Source: Limnephilus marmoratus
Taxonomy: Eukaryota; Arthropoda; Insecta; Trichoptera; Limnephilidae
Direction of reading: 5' to 3'
Assembly: GCA_917880885.1 (NCBI GenBank)
Contig: OU862908.1
Coordinates: forward strand, 8,778,501-8,842,500
Length of the DNA: 64,000 nucleotides
How positions within the stretch are numbered: the first letter of the stretch is position 1; each line of letters opens with the position of its first letter. Positions 1 through 10,080 of this stretch are shown here, piece after piece. A program made the translations under genes and the position numbers. The notes below the pieces were generated by a model. That model worked only from the letters and a program-made list of their open reading frames with translations. It was not told where the DNA came from and ran no database searches.

Positions 1-157
1 TACATCTAAAAATAATCAAAACAGTAGTTGAATTTTTTTTACATGTGACGTCACAGAGCTGATGACCCCCCATACCCTTGTCACACTTCTCTACTCCCCC
101 CTACCCTTAACGTGTGACGTAATTTATGGATGGCCCCTAATGTTCAAAATGCATTAA

Positions 158-528
158 CTCGTTGAATGCCGGGAGTAAATGGGGTTGGTTGTAACCAATT
201 AGCGTTCGCAAAAAGCGGCAGCCATGACACCCAATGTCCAGCGATTCTGACAGCGTCCTTGAGAAATTTCGTACATAGAAAGGTCAAAGTTGAAGACCAA
301 AGAATTTTTCCCGCGCATGCGCAAGAACTGCGCACGTTCCCGCGCTCCGGTAAATCATTAATATAAATTATATGGAGTGACCAAGCGAATTGCGGTTTTC
401 TCTATGGTAAAGAGCGATAATAGAGCAAGCGATTCTGATCGTGTTCTTCATACACTTTCTTTATACATAAGGGTCAAAATCGCGTGTCAAAATCAGGACA
501 CGCCGGCGCACAAGCGGCAAATGAGTGG
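158..528. mobile_element. TTAA-flanked MITE, family 1, copy 1
   Basis: About 370 bp bounded by TTAA on both sides (154-157 and 529-532). The ends are imperfect inverted repeats: CTCGTTGAATGCC on the left, and CCACTCATTTGCC read inward from the right. A second copy lies at 20376-20756 with the same interior, including the recurring phrase CAAGCGATTCTGA. TTAA duplication is the signature of the piggyBac superfamily. There is no transposase, so it would be non-autonomous. The small open frames inside it are chance. Confidence 0.7.
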
Positions 529-624
529 TTAATCTAGTGGACTTTGGGGAAAGTTGAAAGGTTGAAGGAAGTTGGGGAGTGTAAGATAAAGATGGGAATG
601 GGAATATGAACAGTGGATATCGAC

Positions 625-693
625 GGTGGAAAGGAAGAATGGCTTACCAGCCGTACAACTGTTTAGACTTGTTAGCCATTCTTCCTTTCCACC
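625..693. repeat. Perfect 20-bp inverted repeat (hairpin)
   Basis: Arms at 625-644 and 674-693 are exact reverse complements (GGTGGAAAGGAAGAATGGCT) separated by a 29-nt loop. It lies in the intron just upstream of the HMG-box exon. Nothing shows that it is transcribed as a separate RNA. Confidence 0.7.
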
Positions 694-902
694 ATCCATA
701 TAATTTCACCCATAGAGCTATTAGGTATATATACAAAATAATTTTCTGTTTGGATCCGTTGAACAGAACTGACTGTAAAGCAGGGAATACAACATGGAAC
801 CACTAGAGCCTTAAGTTTGTATCATAGTTCCAAAACCACCATCCGCCATAAAGCTGTAATTAAGGAAATACACCTTCATCTTTAACTCTCTTCTTCTTTC
901 AG

Positions 903-2474
903 GAATTGAAAGATCTTGGTCGCCCAAAGAGGCCAATGTCCTCATATATACTTTTTGCCCAGAGTAACAAGGAAAAACTTAAGAATTCAGGATTCGCTAA
1001 TTACCAAGCAAACGTGGCCAAGCTATGGTCTGAGCTATCTCCAGAAGAAAGACTGGTTTATGAAGAAAAATCTGAGGAGCTTAGAGCCAAATATAGGTGA
1101 GTTTCATCGGTTGACTTACGTATGTACGTAGCATAAACGTAGCTATATTTTTGTTGTTAATGTAGGTGCCACACCCAAAGATAAAAGTGCAAGCAGATAT
1201 CTGTTGAACCGCGAGCGCTTATGTGTTGTACCGTCACACGACGCTATCTAATATTTCTTCCGCTAGGAGAGGGGGTCAGATGAATTAAGGAGCTGCCACG
1301 AAATGCCATTTATTTGAACTAAATTACAGCTGTCATCCGCCTGTTTAGGCAGCTCCGTAATTAAAATGACCCCCTCTCCTGTTTACGGTTACGGCGTATA
1401 ACTTTGAGCTCATAAACTATTTAGGTGTGACAGTTCTGATGGGATTGTATGGAGAGCATTATTGTGCATGCGATGATCTTTTATCTTCGCGTGTGGCACC
1501 CGTCTGAATCAACTTCAATAATTTGTGATTATAAATCATTCATCATGTCTGAAAGCACTGCATGGTGTATCCTGAAAAAGAAGTCAATATTTCAGTTCCT
1601 CAAAGCAAATCTTTCCTTGGCCATGAGATAATTTATCTTTTGTCCTTTACATGCTGACAGTATAACTTTTGGAGTGCCGATGTAAAATTTTGCCATCCAC
1701 CAGCTGATTTTTTTTTTTTTATTACTTTTTGTTTTTTGCAAATTGTAGCTTTTCAAATTGGGAGTCGGGTATGTGTACCGCCACCCCGGTACCATTTATT
1801 GGATAACCAACACCTCTGCCATAGGTCACCCTAAGTGGTTCGCTACATTTGGTGACTTAGCAGGATGCCCGGGGATGAGTTTTGTCCGGGTCTTGGCGGT
1901 AGATGCGTCTGCCCAGCTGCGTGGCAGGCCGGATCAGGAGAGAATGGTTGAGGGAGTCCCTTTGACTTCTCCAGCCATACTCTCTCGGAACATCGCCTTG
2001 CACCGCAGTGGGAGGGATGCATCCATACTTCCTCCTGGACACACTGACCCCCAGATTCCTACCTACCTTTCATACCCTTTTTCTTCGCAGAACTTACTTT
2101 CCTTAAAAGACCATCAACACAACATCCCCGAAGATGACATAGGCCTTGAGGGGAATATTTTTGTCAGGGCCTCCTGTGTGGATATAATTTTTTAAAAAAA
2201 GAGCTTTCAATCCCGGGATCTCGATCTCTACCATCACTCTAAGAGAAGTGCGCCGCTCGATTGTCCGTGTTTGTATGCTGTCGGCGGATCTGCCGAGCAA
2301 ATCCTTGTGTGAATTCTGAGCTTTACAGTACAGTTCATGTTGTGATATTTTTCCAGGATTGAGCTGTCCAAATGGGAACAAAAAATGTTAAGGATGGGAA
2401 ACATTAACTTGATCTCCAGAAAAACCATCATTGAGGAGAACTCCAAGCACAAACCATCATCTAAATCGGCATAG
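903..2474 (+). CDS. TFAM: HMG-box protein, probably mitochondrial transcription factor A (3' end, two exons)
   Basis: Two coding exons are visible, 903-1096 and 2357-2474 (stop TAG 2472-2474). They join through a GTGAGT donor and a TTTTTCCAG acceptor, splitting an AGG codon. The first exon encodes most of an HMG box: GRPKRPMSSYILF starts helix 1, and the box core includes ANVAKLWSELSPEER. The second exon supplies the end of helix 3 (LSKWEQKMLRMG) and a short basic tail. TFAM packages and transcribes mitochondrial DNA through two such boxes, and the LGRPKRP start plus the KWEQKM end resemble its second box. Earlier exons (transit peptide, first box) are not in the window, so the gene is partial. 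Another HMG-box protein is possible. The frame stays open for 114 sense codons beyond the TAG, described separately. A MITE and a SINE/LINE-like repeat sit in the intron. Confidence 0.65.
1165..1500. mobile_element. MITE, family 2, copy 1
   Basis: About 336 bp with terminal inverted repeats: GGTGCCACACCCAAAGATAA on the left, and GGTGCCACACGCGAAGATAA read inward from the right. It lies in the TFAM-like intron. Related copies are at 29712-30091 (same ends) and 26757-27158 (same interior, different ends). It has no coding capacity. The superfamily is unclear because no target duplication can be defined. Confidence 0.75.
1758..2200 (+). repeat. Dispersed SINE/LINE-tail-like repeat, family S, copy 1
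   Basis: The segment ends in a characteristic block: GATGACATAGG, then a CCTTGAGGGG/CAGGGCCTCC imperfect hairpin, then CCTGTGTGGA. The same block recurs at 48463-48660 and 51480-51785, reversed at 40734-40878, and as a fragment near 14430. Shared upstream phrases include ACACACTGACCCCAGATTCCTACC. The 145-codon open frame in it is not supported as a gene. It is probably the 3' part of a retroposon. Confidence 0.55.
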
Positions 2475-2819
2475 GAAGTTTGGTGTCCCGACTCTGTAAC
2501 TCAAGAAGACAGTAAATCTCATAGTCCTGATAGATTATCTATTGAAGCCGATAAAGTATTGCCCAATGATCCTAGTGACAATGCACACGGTCAAGATGAC
2601 CAACAGAAATCTTTAAATGTTCATCTAGCGAACATTTCACATGATTTTACTACTGAGAGTCGGGGCACGGGTGAGAAGATGACCCAATCAGCTGCCAACG
2701 AGTCAAAATCGCATAACCACAATCCTAAAATTGAAGAAAAACCTAAGACTATTGAAGATCAGACTAAGGAATCTAAAGAGAGTGTGTTCAAATACTTAAA
2801 AAAGCTTTTCGTCAAGTAA
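2475..2819 (+). CDS. In-frame open extension past the TFAM-like stop codon
   Basis: Directly after the TAG at 2472-2474 the same frame stays open for 114 codons and ends in TAA at 2817-2819. The predicted residues are hydrophilic and rich in S, K, E, D, N and Q, with a short basic-hydrophobic end (VFKYLKKLFVK). There is no ATG near its start. Such a long open run with protein-like composition is unlikely in AT-rich 3' UTR. It could be a true C-terminal tail cut off by a recent stop, an assembly or allelic error at one base, stop-codon readthrough, or chance. Confidence 0.35.
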   Translation, partial: EVWCPDSVTQEDSKSHSPDRLSIEADKVLPNDPSDNAHGQDDQQKSLNVHLANISHDFTTESRGTGEKMTQSAANESKSHNHNPKIEEKPKTIEDQTKESKESVFKYLKKLFVK

Positions 2820-3120
2820 TCATTATTTTGTTTTAAGTCTTTCTGTTTAATTAGTGCGAACAGCACCACTTTTCTTATGTCTAAATACATAGTATGTAAG
2901 CAGTACACAGCATATGTGTACATTTTTTTAAAAGGTCATTTTAGTTTTCGTAAGTATTACCGTCTCATACTTATTTTCTTTTAGTTTCTAGTTTGTGTTA
3001 AAAATATGTGTTAGTATGTTGAAAGAAGTTTATAGAAATATATTTCTTTTTCAGAAACAATTGAAGTTCTTATTCGTATCTTGTGAATATCATATTATGA
3101 TATGGGAGGTAGAGGGCAAA
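2820..3120. other. AT-rich spacer, nothing recognised
   Basis: This segment follows the open frame past the TFAM-like stop and would include its 3' UTR. I see no clear AATAAA close to the stop and no repeat shared with the rest of the window. Confidence 0.5.
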
Positions 3121-3674
3121 TCCTATCCTACTAATATTATAAAGGCGAAAGTTTGTATGGATGTTTGTTACTCTTTCACGCAAAAAATACTGAATGGACT
3201 TTAAAAATTCTTCTACTAATAGAAAGTTACATTGTTTGCGATTAATATAGGCTGTATATATTGGGGTGTATACTATAGGCTGTATATACTGGCATTATGA
3301 ATAAGCTCTGGCGTTATGAAATTATTTATCATGTTTTCTGTCCCTAACAAAATTGAGTTATTGCAAACGTCAGAAGGAAAGCAAAACAAATTGTTGCCTT
3401 GGAAACGATGTTGGTGTCGTAGTTAATCTCTAAAAATAAATTTCCGAAATGTATGTACCTATGAGCAAACTACCATTGAGCTCTGGCATTATGAAATTTG
3501 TAATAATAAAAAAATTGTAATAAGTGGCTCGCGAGCAGTTTGAAAATTGAATTTACCGGGAATGAATGTGTGGAATGCGGGAGGGCTGATGGGGGGAGTG
3601 GAGTGGGGAGAGGGAAGGTGGAGTGGGGAACCCCCCTAATACCACGCGAGCGAAGATGCGGGGAAAAAGCTAGT
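3121..3674 (+). mobile_element. Helitron-like non-autonomous element (Lep1-like)
   Basis: The left end begins TCCTATCCTACTAATATTAT and continues into GGCGAAAGTTTGTATGGATG. The right end is CACGCGAGCGAAGATGCGGG followed by AAAAAGCTAGT. These two ends match, from memory, the Helitron-derived elements that are abundant in Lepidoptera, with a TC start, a CTAGT end and no inverted repeats or target duplication. The interior has a short duplicated motif (AGGCTGTATATA) and no coding region. Confidence 0.6.
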
Positions 3675-4035
3675 GATTACATGTTTGAAAAAAAGTAACA
3701 AATTGGTTTTCAATCAAAATTTTATTACTGTACCAAATAGCTGAGATGTTAACACAGTGTTTTGATTACGGCTCCATGTTAATCTGGAGATAACAGACAC
3801 GGATTCCAATTCAAAATTTGGATTTATACAGACTTTGGTATTCATTGTTTTTGAAAGGGCAAACAAGAAAAAATAGAGGCCACACGTACAGGTTTTCGTG
3901 CTGCACTGTGCTCATACTCCATCGTCACTTGACTGAGTGATTTCATTATTTCCCTGAATAAAGTTATTTTGTTATTTGTGTCTGCTTTTTCCACTAATAT
4001 TCTAATAAATATAAAATCAATCTCTCTCTCTGGTT
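3675..4035. other. LINE-flanking AT-rich sequence
   Basis: This lies downstream (on the - strand) of the reverse transcriptase fragment and is probably its 3' untranslated part. The 80-codon open frame here on the - strand overlaps the fragment in another frame and is not supported. Confidence 0.4.
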
Positions 4036-4878
4036 TCAATCCTGGGATTGGTTTGCAGCAATTTCCTTTAGTTTCCTCTTCCATTCTTCCCTGTCTTGTG
4101 CGGCTCTTTTGAGGTCTGCATATGATAAGCAGCGCACGTCCACCAGCAGGTCCTCCAGGTACTCTCGGCGTGGGCGTCCCCTAGAGTTTGTCCCCTCGGT
4201 CATACCCTCCATTATGGAATGCAAGAGGCCTTCTTGTCGTATTACATGGCCGATCCATCTTGCACGCCTTTCGGACAAGGTCCTGAGCAGGTGCCTTCCT
4301 CCTTCGATTCTTTGGAGAACCTCCTCATTTGTAATGTGGTCTCTCCAGGAAATTCCTAATAGTCTTCTATAGGACCACATCTCAAAAGCCTCTAGTCTCC
4401 GTTTATCTCTTTTGGATAGGCACCATGTTTCGCAGCCGTACATCAAGATACTCCATACATAGGTCTTGATGAGGAGTATTCTCAGCTTTAGGTCTATATT
4501 ATTTGATTCAATTATTTTCGACCTTTTATTGAAAGCAAGCCTAGCCTGGTGTATACGGCTGTCGACATCGCTCTTAGACCGACCGTCCCATGTTATTTTG
4601 CTCCCGAGATAGACAAACTCCTTGGCGTTCTTTAGTGGAACTCCTGACATCTCTATTCGCATCTGATGTTGCGTTCGGCCTACAGTCAGCAGCTTTGTTT
4701 TGTCTTTATTTATCTTCATGTTATAGTTATTTTGGAGAATGCTTTGCATGGTTGTTAAGGCCTCTTGCAGTTCTTCTTCGCTTTCAGCAACCAATGCAAT
4801 ATCGTCAGCAAACCTTATCATATCCACCTTTTGCCCGTGTATCTTTACACCTTTTCTGTGACTCATTTTCTCTCTCAA
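4036..4878 (-). pseudogene. RTE-type LINE reverse transcriptase, 5'-truncated
   Basis: A 280-residue open frame begins inside the reverse transcriptase domain, just before the catalytic box IRFADDIALVAESEEE. It then continues through YLGSKITWDGR, the ILMYGCETW region and the C-terminal RRLLGISWRDHITNEE / RARWIGHVIRQEG / RGRPRREYLEDL segment typical of RTE-clade elements. The endonuclease and the front of the reverse transcriptase are absent, so it is a 5'-truncated copy, the usual result of LINE insertion. The frame is intact, suggesting fairly recent insertion. The first ATG is accidental and not a real protein start. Confidence 0.85.
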
Positions 4879-4966
4879 GTAAAATCAATAGCAAATGTAA
4901 AATCATGCAATGTCCAGTATTTTTAATATAGTGCCCTCTGTGTGCAAAGACTTATCTAATAAAAGT

Positions 4967-5075
4967 GGTTCCATGACAACTCAACAAACTGGTATTTCAA
5001 CATCCCTTTGAAGTCATAAGTGATGAAATTAAATAAGAAAAATAGCCCGTAATCTAACCTATTTAACTAAGTTTT
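4967..5075. mobile_element. MITE, family 3 (GGTTCCATGCCAACTCAG ends), partial copy A
   Basis: It starts GGTTCCATGACAACTCAACA and contains TAGCCCGTAATCTAACCTA. It matches the family seen complete at 10604-10751, 50307-50488 and 51541-51732, and as a fragment near 61742. It appears cut short at the right, where a family 4 repeat begins. Confidence 0.6.
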
Positions 5076-5093
5076 TGAAGTGAAAACTTATTT

Positions 5094-5288
5094 AGCACCG
5101 TTGTGATTTGAAATTTGATGATATGAAAAATAGCGACATTATAAAGAGACAAACATATAGATCTTATAAGATTTAGTCTGCGAGAATGAGATAGTATAAT
5201 CGTTCTCCTCTTTGTGCGGTGCTTCGTAGTCTCCCCGCTCTTTTCTACTTTAGTTTTCTGAAGGTTTCACTTCTACCGCGTGTGAACT
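5094..5288. repeat. Dispersed repeat, family 4, copy 1
   Basis: It runs from AGCACCGTTGTGATTTGAAA to TACCGCGTGTGAACT and contains CTCCTCTTTGTGCGGTGCTT. Copies with the same order of motifs lie at 10310-10482 and 43204-43365. It is non-coding; the family is not identified. Confidence 0.65.
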
Positions 5289-5352
5289 GCACTCTTTTTT
5301 TTTTGTTTCATCATTTTTCAAAGGAGTGATGAAGTTGCACATTGTCATTGTT

Positions 5353-5477
5353 GAAAGTGACCTGCCAAGTTAGTATGTTTCTGTATGTCTAGCCTAGGAA
5401 CCCGCAACAAATTGTAGGTATAGCGCCCTTGAGGTGATTTTTTCACAAATAAGGCATCCACAAATTATTATTATTTG
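5353..5477 (+). mobile_element. LINE 3' end with ATT tail, short copy
   Basis: It contains GTGACCTGCCAAGTTAGTAT, then AGCGCCCTTGAGGTGATTTTT, and ends in ATTATTATT. This is the same 3' tail as at 7677-8276, where it follows a reverse transcriptase C-terminus, and at 33178-33332 and (reversed) 39872-40205. Confidence 0.6.
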
Positions 5478-5564
5478 AGATACAATAATAATTATCACTG
5501 CGATCAGATTGTGATTATTTTTCAACTGTGATGTTACCAGCGTTATTAACAAGCGCACACCTTA

Positions 5565-5729
5565 GGGAACGTACCCATACTACGTGACACATTTAGGGGG
5601 GGGGGGGGGGTCTTCAAAAGGTCACGCTCCATACAAATGAGCAGCGGGTTCCTTAGGATTTTGGTCACCGGGGGGGGGGGGGGGGTTAAAAATTGCAAAA
5701 AGTTGGTCACGTAGTTTGGGTACGTTCCC
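5565..5729. mobile_element. PIF/Harbinger-type MITE with G-runs, copy 1
   Basis: 165 bp flanked by TTA on both sides (5562-5564, 5730-5732), with inverted ends GGGAACGTACCCATACTACG and GGGAACGTACCCAAACTACG. Two G-runs of about 15-16 bases sit inside. The second copy, in opposite orientation, is at 38446-38600 with TAA duplication. The three-base TTA/TAA duplication fits the PIF/Harbinger superfamily. Confidence 0.75.
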
Positions 5730-5732
5730 TTA

Positions 5733-7410
5733 CCTAAATATTCCTACCGCATTACAGATTTACATGAACTAACAATCAATAAATTCCTCCTGTATTAACA
5801 GATTTTATTTCTTTTTTTTAATGTGAATACCGAACAAGAGTCCCAAGTGCTCCCGTTTGGAGCCAGTGAGACTATGGCATCTCCAAATTGGGGTATGTTG
5901 TGAGGCAGAAAGTAGTGTGGAGGGGAAGGAGATGGGAAGAGGAAGGTGGGGAAGTACCTGGCTAGTCACTCGGTTGGGTGTCACCCGGGGCGGGTCGCCC
6001 CCCCCTAATTACGCCACTGAGTCTACGTAACTAAAAATGTGATTGAAGATGCATTGTGAAAATTGTAATGTTTCAAATTAATTTATTTCTATGTTACCTG
6101 TAAAGTTTTAAGGTAAGGAACTGGTAATGAAAGACTCATCTTCAGGACAATTTTTAAGGGACTCTTGAGTTTATTGATTCTATTTCCAATTACATTTTTA
6201 TAACCGGAAGATACAAACTACCTGAGACAGACCAAGGAGTTACTAGTTAATTAAGTGTGGTTTCAGCGAAGCGAAGAGGAGAAAGAGGGTATATCACCCT
6301 AAAAAACAGCTATTTATAGAATAATATCCTGGCCTGACCAGAGTTTTGTACCTTCTGACATTTGTTGACAATTTATCTAACTAGCTATGAGAGCTCTCAC
6401 CTAATGTTTTATGTAGGATCTCGAGAGGTGTGAGTCCTGGCTAAATATAGTTAAATTCTAAGGTCTGAAGTTCAGACATTACCTCTGTGTTTATTTAAAA
6501 TATAACATTATTTTGAAAACGTCACCAGCTTCCCCCATATAATACTTATTTGACTAATTTATATAGCGCTGTTTTCGTGGGTGTCGTTTTATTCTCCAAA
6601 ACCCGCCCTCGAAACCAGAGCCTGGTGGCACGGCGTAAACACAAGTTTTTATATATATATAAGCGTGTGTTTACGCACAGATGCTTATATAATATATATT
6701 GTGCATAAGGTAAAGACCACTTGAATGTACATACTTACATAAACTTGAGTCCATGTCTACAATATTTGGGAGTTCCTGCTTGAAAGAATTCTTTCAGGTT
6801 TAAATCGCATTGGCCATGGTTATGCGAGATGAAAAAGATATGGCTGGTTTATCACTTTACTTGCAAGAACTTGTGAAAAAATAATGAAAGGAAAAATCGG
6901 CACAGTGACGGTTTCTTTATTTGAACATACATAGTACATTATTGATGTCGGTCTTTGTCCACTGCGAGCGAAGCTTTGTGTTTTATATATCAATTGAGTC
7001 ATTGGATAAATATTACCAAAAATGATATAATAATACATGAAACAACAGTAGTAAAGAGTTTCATAAGGCATACATAATTTATTTATGGTATCTGATATTT
7101 TTATTATGAGAATATTGCTTACACAGAATACCCTGGAAGGCACAAATATAGTAATTAAATATTACCTCGATAGGATCGAGTTTGATACGACGCTTGTAGT
7201 AAAAAAATATTACAATATTAGTGTGCTAAATATATTACCACCAGAGGTTGACAGCAACAATGTTATTTTCATATTTCTGAAACATTTTTCATGAGCATCG
7301 TCCTATTCAGACTTTTGTCACTTTTCTCGAAGTAGTAACTTAAACCAATACCAAAAAGTGTTGAAATATGTTAAAGTATCTTTATATAGGCTACAATCAA
7401 CCAAGCTTAT
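5733..7410. other. AT-rich intergenic DNA with one dispersed repeat
   Basis: At 5822-6010 is a repeat (GAATACCGAACAAGAGTCCC through GGGAAGTACCTGGCTA) that recurs at 54707-54860 inside the LTR retrotransposon. A TA-rich stretch with inverted symmetry surrounds 6640-6700. The open frames of about 100 codons near 6820-7290 have no recognisable domain. I see no gene. Confidence 0.5.
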
Positions 7411-8320
7411 GCTGGTCTCACACGAGCGCTGCACTCTCATGGCTTGGCCTATTTTAGTATACCGCATGTCATACATTTCCATTACGAATAACATCTGCTA
7501 AAGGCAGACTAATAGAACCTAAACGAAAGCCAAATACTATGTTTGGAGATCGTGCTTTCGGAGTATCTGGGCCTAAGGCTTGGAATAGACTCCCTCCGGA
7601 ATTAAGATGCATAACAAGCCCAACAGAGTTTAGGTCCAAACTAAAAACCTTCCTTTTTGGGCTCTCATACCCGTAATTTAAATATACCTATTTGAGAGTA
7701 TCATACTTGTATTGCCTATGATATGTCTTAATCGCACTTTTCTTACTGAATTAAAATTACTCGATTCCTTACACATCAATCTGTCTCTTGACGAATCAAA
7801 TTTAGAAAGATCAAATCCTTATAGGTACTACTGCACCACCCACTTTTACACATTGCTTTTACTTTCCAAAATACACTTGTCAAAGAATACATTACATATT
7901 AATATTAAAATATTTTTCAGGATTAAATAACATGTGTTCACAATAATGTCCTCTGCGTTGGAACTCTATCTAAATTTCTTTAAATGGACAATATACAGTG
8001 TTAATTTCAGACGACCTCCCAGGTAAGTATGGTCCTGTTTTCATTAAATTTTAGGCAGCATCACGTTCATTGGTCAAAATATTGTACATATATTTTTGTA
8101 TCGGTGATCAATGAACCGGTGTATGCAATTTTTAGCCATAAGTTGTTTATAATTGTTTGCCTAGCTTGTAGTTTTTTAGATTTTAGAAATGTATTATAAG
8201 TTTGTACAGCGCCCTAGAGGTGATTTTTCACAAAAACGGCGCTATATAAATCATCCAAATATTATTATTATTATTAAACAGGCCAAGCCATGAGAGTATA
8301 GAGCTTGTGTGAGACCAACA
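7411..8320. mobile_element. Inverted-repeat element enclosing a LINE fragment
   Basis: Arms at 7411-7450 and 8281-8320 are inverted copies. The left has GGTCTCACACGAGC and ACTCTCATGGCTTGGCCT; the right, reversed, has GGTCTCACACAAGC and the same ACTCTCATGGCTTGGCCT. Between them lies the LINE 3' fragment, and little else. The simplest reading is a MITE into which a truncated LINE inserted. Confidence 0.6.
7482..8276 (+). pseudogene. LINE C-terminus and 3' UTR with ATT repeat tail
   Basis: Codons 7482-7676 (stop TAA 7674-7676) encode the last 64 residues of a CR1/L2-like reverse transcriptase ORF, including FGDRAFGVSGPKAWNRLPPE and FRSKLKTFLFG, a standard end for such elements. About 600 bp of 3' UTR follows, ending in a run of ATT at 8260-8276. 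The 3' UTR has an inverted copy at 39872-40205. It is 5'-truncated and non-functional. The 72-codon frame at 7712-7930 in the UTR is chance. Confidence 0.75.
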
Positions 8321-8605
8321 TTAAATATTATAAGTAAGTCTTTAAAAATAAATAAACAATAACATTGCATTACATATCCAATCTAATATCATTATGGACT
8401 TTTTACACTAGTTGACAATGTCAACAATTTATAAAAATGCCCACGCTTTTGTCAATTCACATTCATTAGCCTTTTTACAAAATAGAAAAGTTTAAAAATA
8501 AATTTATATTTATGTAAATTTTATGAATAAATTAATGAAAATGCTAAAGATGTTATTTTTTGGTATAAAAAATATTTGGATTGATTCAAATCACCGCATT
8601 TGTTA

Positions 8606-9706
8606 TCATATGCTCATTTTTATTAGTGTATTCAAAAGAACATATACAAATAAATACAAACATCCATCTTCAAAGCATTTCTGAAAGCCCTGGCCTATTC
8701 GGATAAGCCTAGTAGCGTTATGGGGTGCAATCCCGCTCAAACCCAAAAGTGTTATTAGCATAGAATTAGTTGTGGCAGGCTGGACAAGGAAGAACTCCGT
8801 GGATTCCAGTATGAAAAGAGGTAAGAAGAAGTAATCACTAAATGAAGTGCTGCTAAATATGCTAATAAACTGAATGGTTATCGAAAGCAATACAACACGC
8901 AATTTAGAGTTCCCGAGTAAATGTTGCTTTGGTGCAACTTCTGGATTTTCAGTATTGGTTTCTGTTTCAGGAGCTGCCTCAGGATATTCGAAAATGTTTG
9001 GTATGGAATTGTGGTTGAAGATTGCACTGTCATTTTTGCTAAACATAGATGCATCATCAGGGAAACTTCTCGTCAACAGGCTCTCGATTTCTGTATCTCC
9101 AAGGTCACTGACAAGTCCTAAAAAAAAGTTACTTTTACCACTCCACACGACATTCAGTTTCATTGGAATAATTTTCAGCAAAAAAGAAAACGTTTCAAAT
9201 ACTACATGATTTTAGTTTCAATATCCGAATAATATAGTAGGTACTTGTTGCAGGAGGTGAGTTTGCACCTCAAATCATTTGTAAATCTAGTGGGAAGTAG
9301 GGTGAGTGGCATAAATATACCAGGTTTGGTTTATTTATGGGAGTAGGGATACCTATTTGAAGAAGTTTAGGTTTTACTAACCTAAAATAGTACAAAACTG
9401 TTGTTACTATAATTTGTAAGATAAAAAATGGGATCAAGCTTTGATCGATTAGAATCGTTGTCAAAACAATTACAATATTATTATTTATCTTATAATACAA
9501 TTAAAATGTATTATAAGATAAATAATAATATTTCCATGTGTCAAAACACCGGAATGTTGGTCACGTTCGACCAAGTTGTCATTTTACTTGAACTTACCAT
9601 TCGCTGGAAGCGTATTCTCAATTTTTCCAGTAATTTTTTGTAGCCTGTTTTGGGAATTCTGCAATATTCTACGCCTTCTAGCCTCTGCACGGGCCGCGTC
9701 AGACAT
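8606..9706 (-). CDS. CAMLG: CAMLG/GET2, tail-anchored protein insertion receptor (two exons)
   Basis: Exon 1 is 9706-9598 (ATG 9706-9704, donor GTAAGT) and exon 2 is 9117-8606 (acceptor TTTTTTTTAG, stop TGA). Joined they give 206 residues. The N-terminus has the basic cluster ARAEARRRRILQNSQNRLQK, the Get3/TRC40-binding signature of GET2/CAML proteins. An acidic, disordered linker follows. The C-terminal third is hydrophobic, with about three membrane segments, and includes ITLLGLSGIAPHNATRLIR and CLYLFVYVLLNTLI, which fit the conserved CAML C-terminus. The protein sits in the ER membrane and with WRB/GET1 receives tail-anchored proteins from TRC40. It is shorter than the 296-residue human protein, mainly in the linker. 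The start is chosen because it opens the basic motif and is the only upstream ATG in frame. Confidence 0.85.
9474..9532. repeat. Perfect 25-bp inverted repeat in the CAMLG intron
   Basis: Arms 9474-9498 and 9508-9532 are exact reverse complements (arm begins AATATTATTATTTATCTTAT) around a 9-nt loop. Composition is almost pure A/T. It could be a short foldback element. Confidence 0.7.
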
Positions 9707-9769
9707 TTTACACAGTTTTATATTTTATTATCCACTAATAACAAGAATCCAGGATGACGCTTAAATTTT

Positions 9770-10080
9770 GTTGCCAATGGTTGGCAACAATGGCAACCAT
9801 TGTAATTTGAAGCCGCGTCCAAATACGTGGCAAGCCTCTGCAAGCGTCCACAAGCCCCAGCGTCTGGTGCCGCGCGTGTGGCTTGGCTTGCGTAGGCTTG
9901 CAAGAGCTTGCGAGAGCTTGCCGCCGATCCGATCGAGGTCGGATATTTTGGCCACAAGCGGCAAGCGCTCGGTCGCGCTCAGTGGAACTTCGGAGCTGGT
10001 GGCGAATGCACGCCTTTTTTTGCTCCGTGCGGTCTATGATAATATTACGAGACATATGAATATGAATGGCGTATGAGGCG
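9770..10080. repeat. GCTTG/GCAAG-rich repeat upstream of CAMLG
   Basis: This GC-rich segment contains many copies of GCAAGC and GCTTGC in both orientations, like the ends of the Harbinger-like element at 10891-12303. It immediately precedes the CAMLG start on the - strand, so the CAMLG promoter probably lies in or beside it. The overlapping open frames on both strands are by-products of the repeats. Confidence 0.5.

Noticed and set aside
1758..2195. 145-codon open frame as a gene
   Set aside because: It overlaps a dispersed repeat present elsewhere in the window, has no known domain, and sits inside an intron.
5600..5690. CRISPR array or other spaced direct repeats
   Set aside because: This is animal nuclear DNA and the repeats are homopolymer G runs inside a MITE.
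8874..9209. 111-codon + strand frame
   Set aside because: It is the mirror of the CAMLG second exon, which has clear homology signatures on the other strand.
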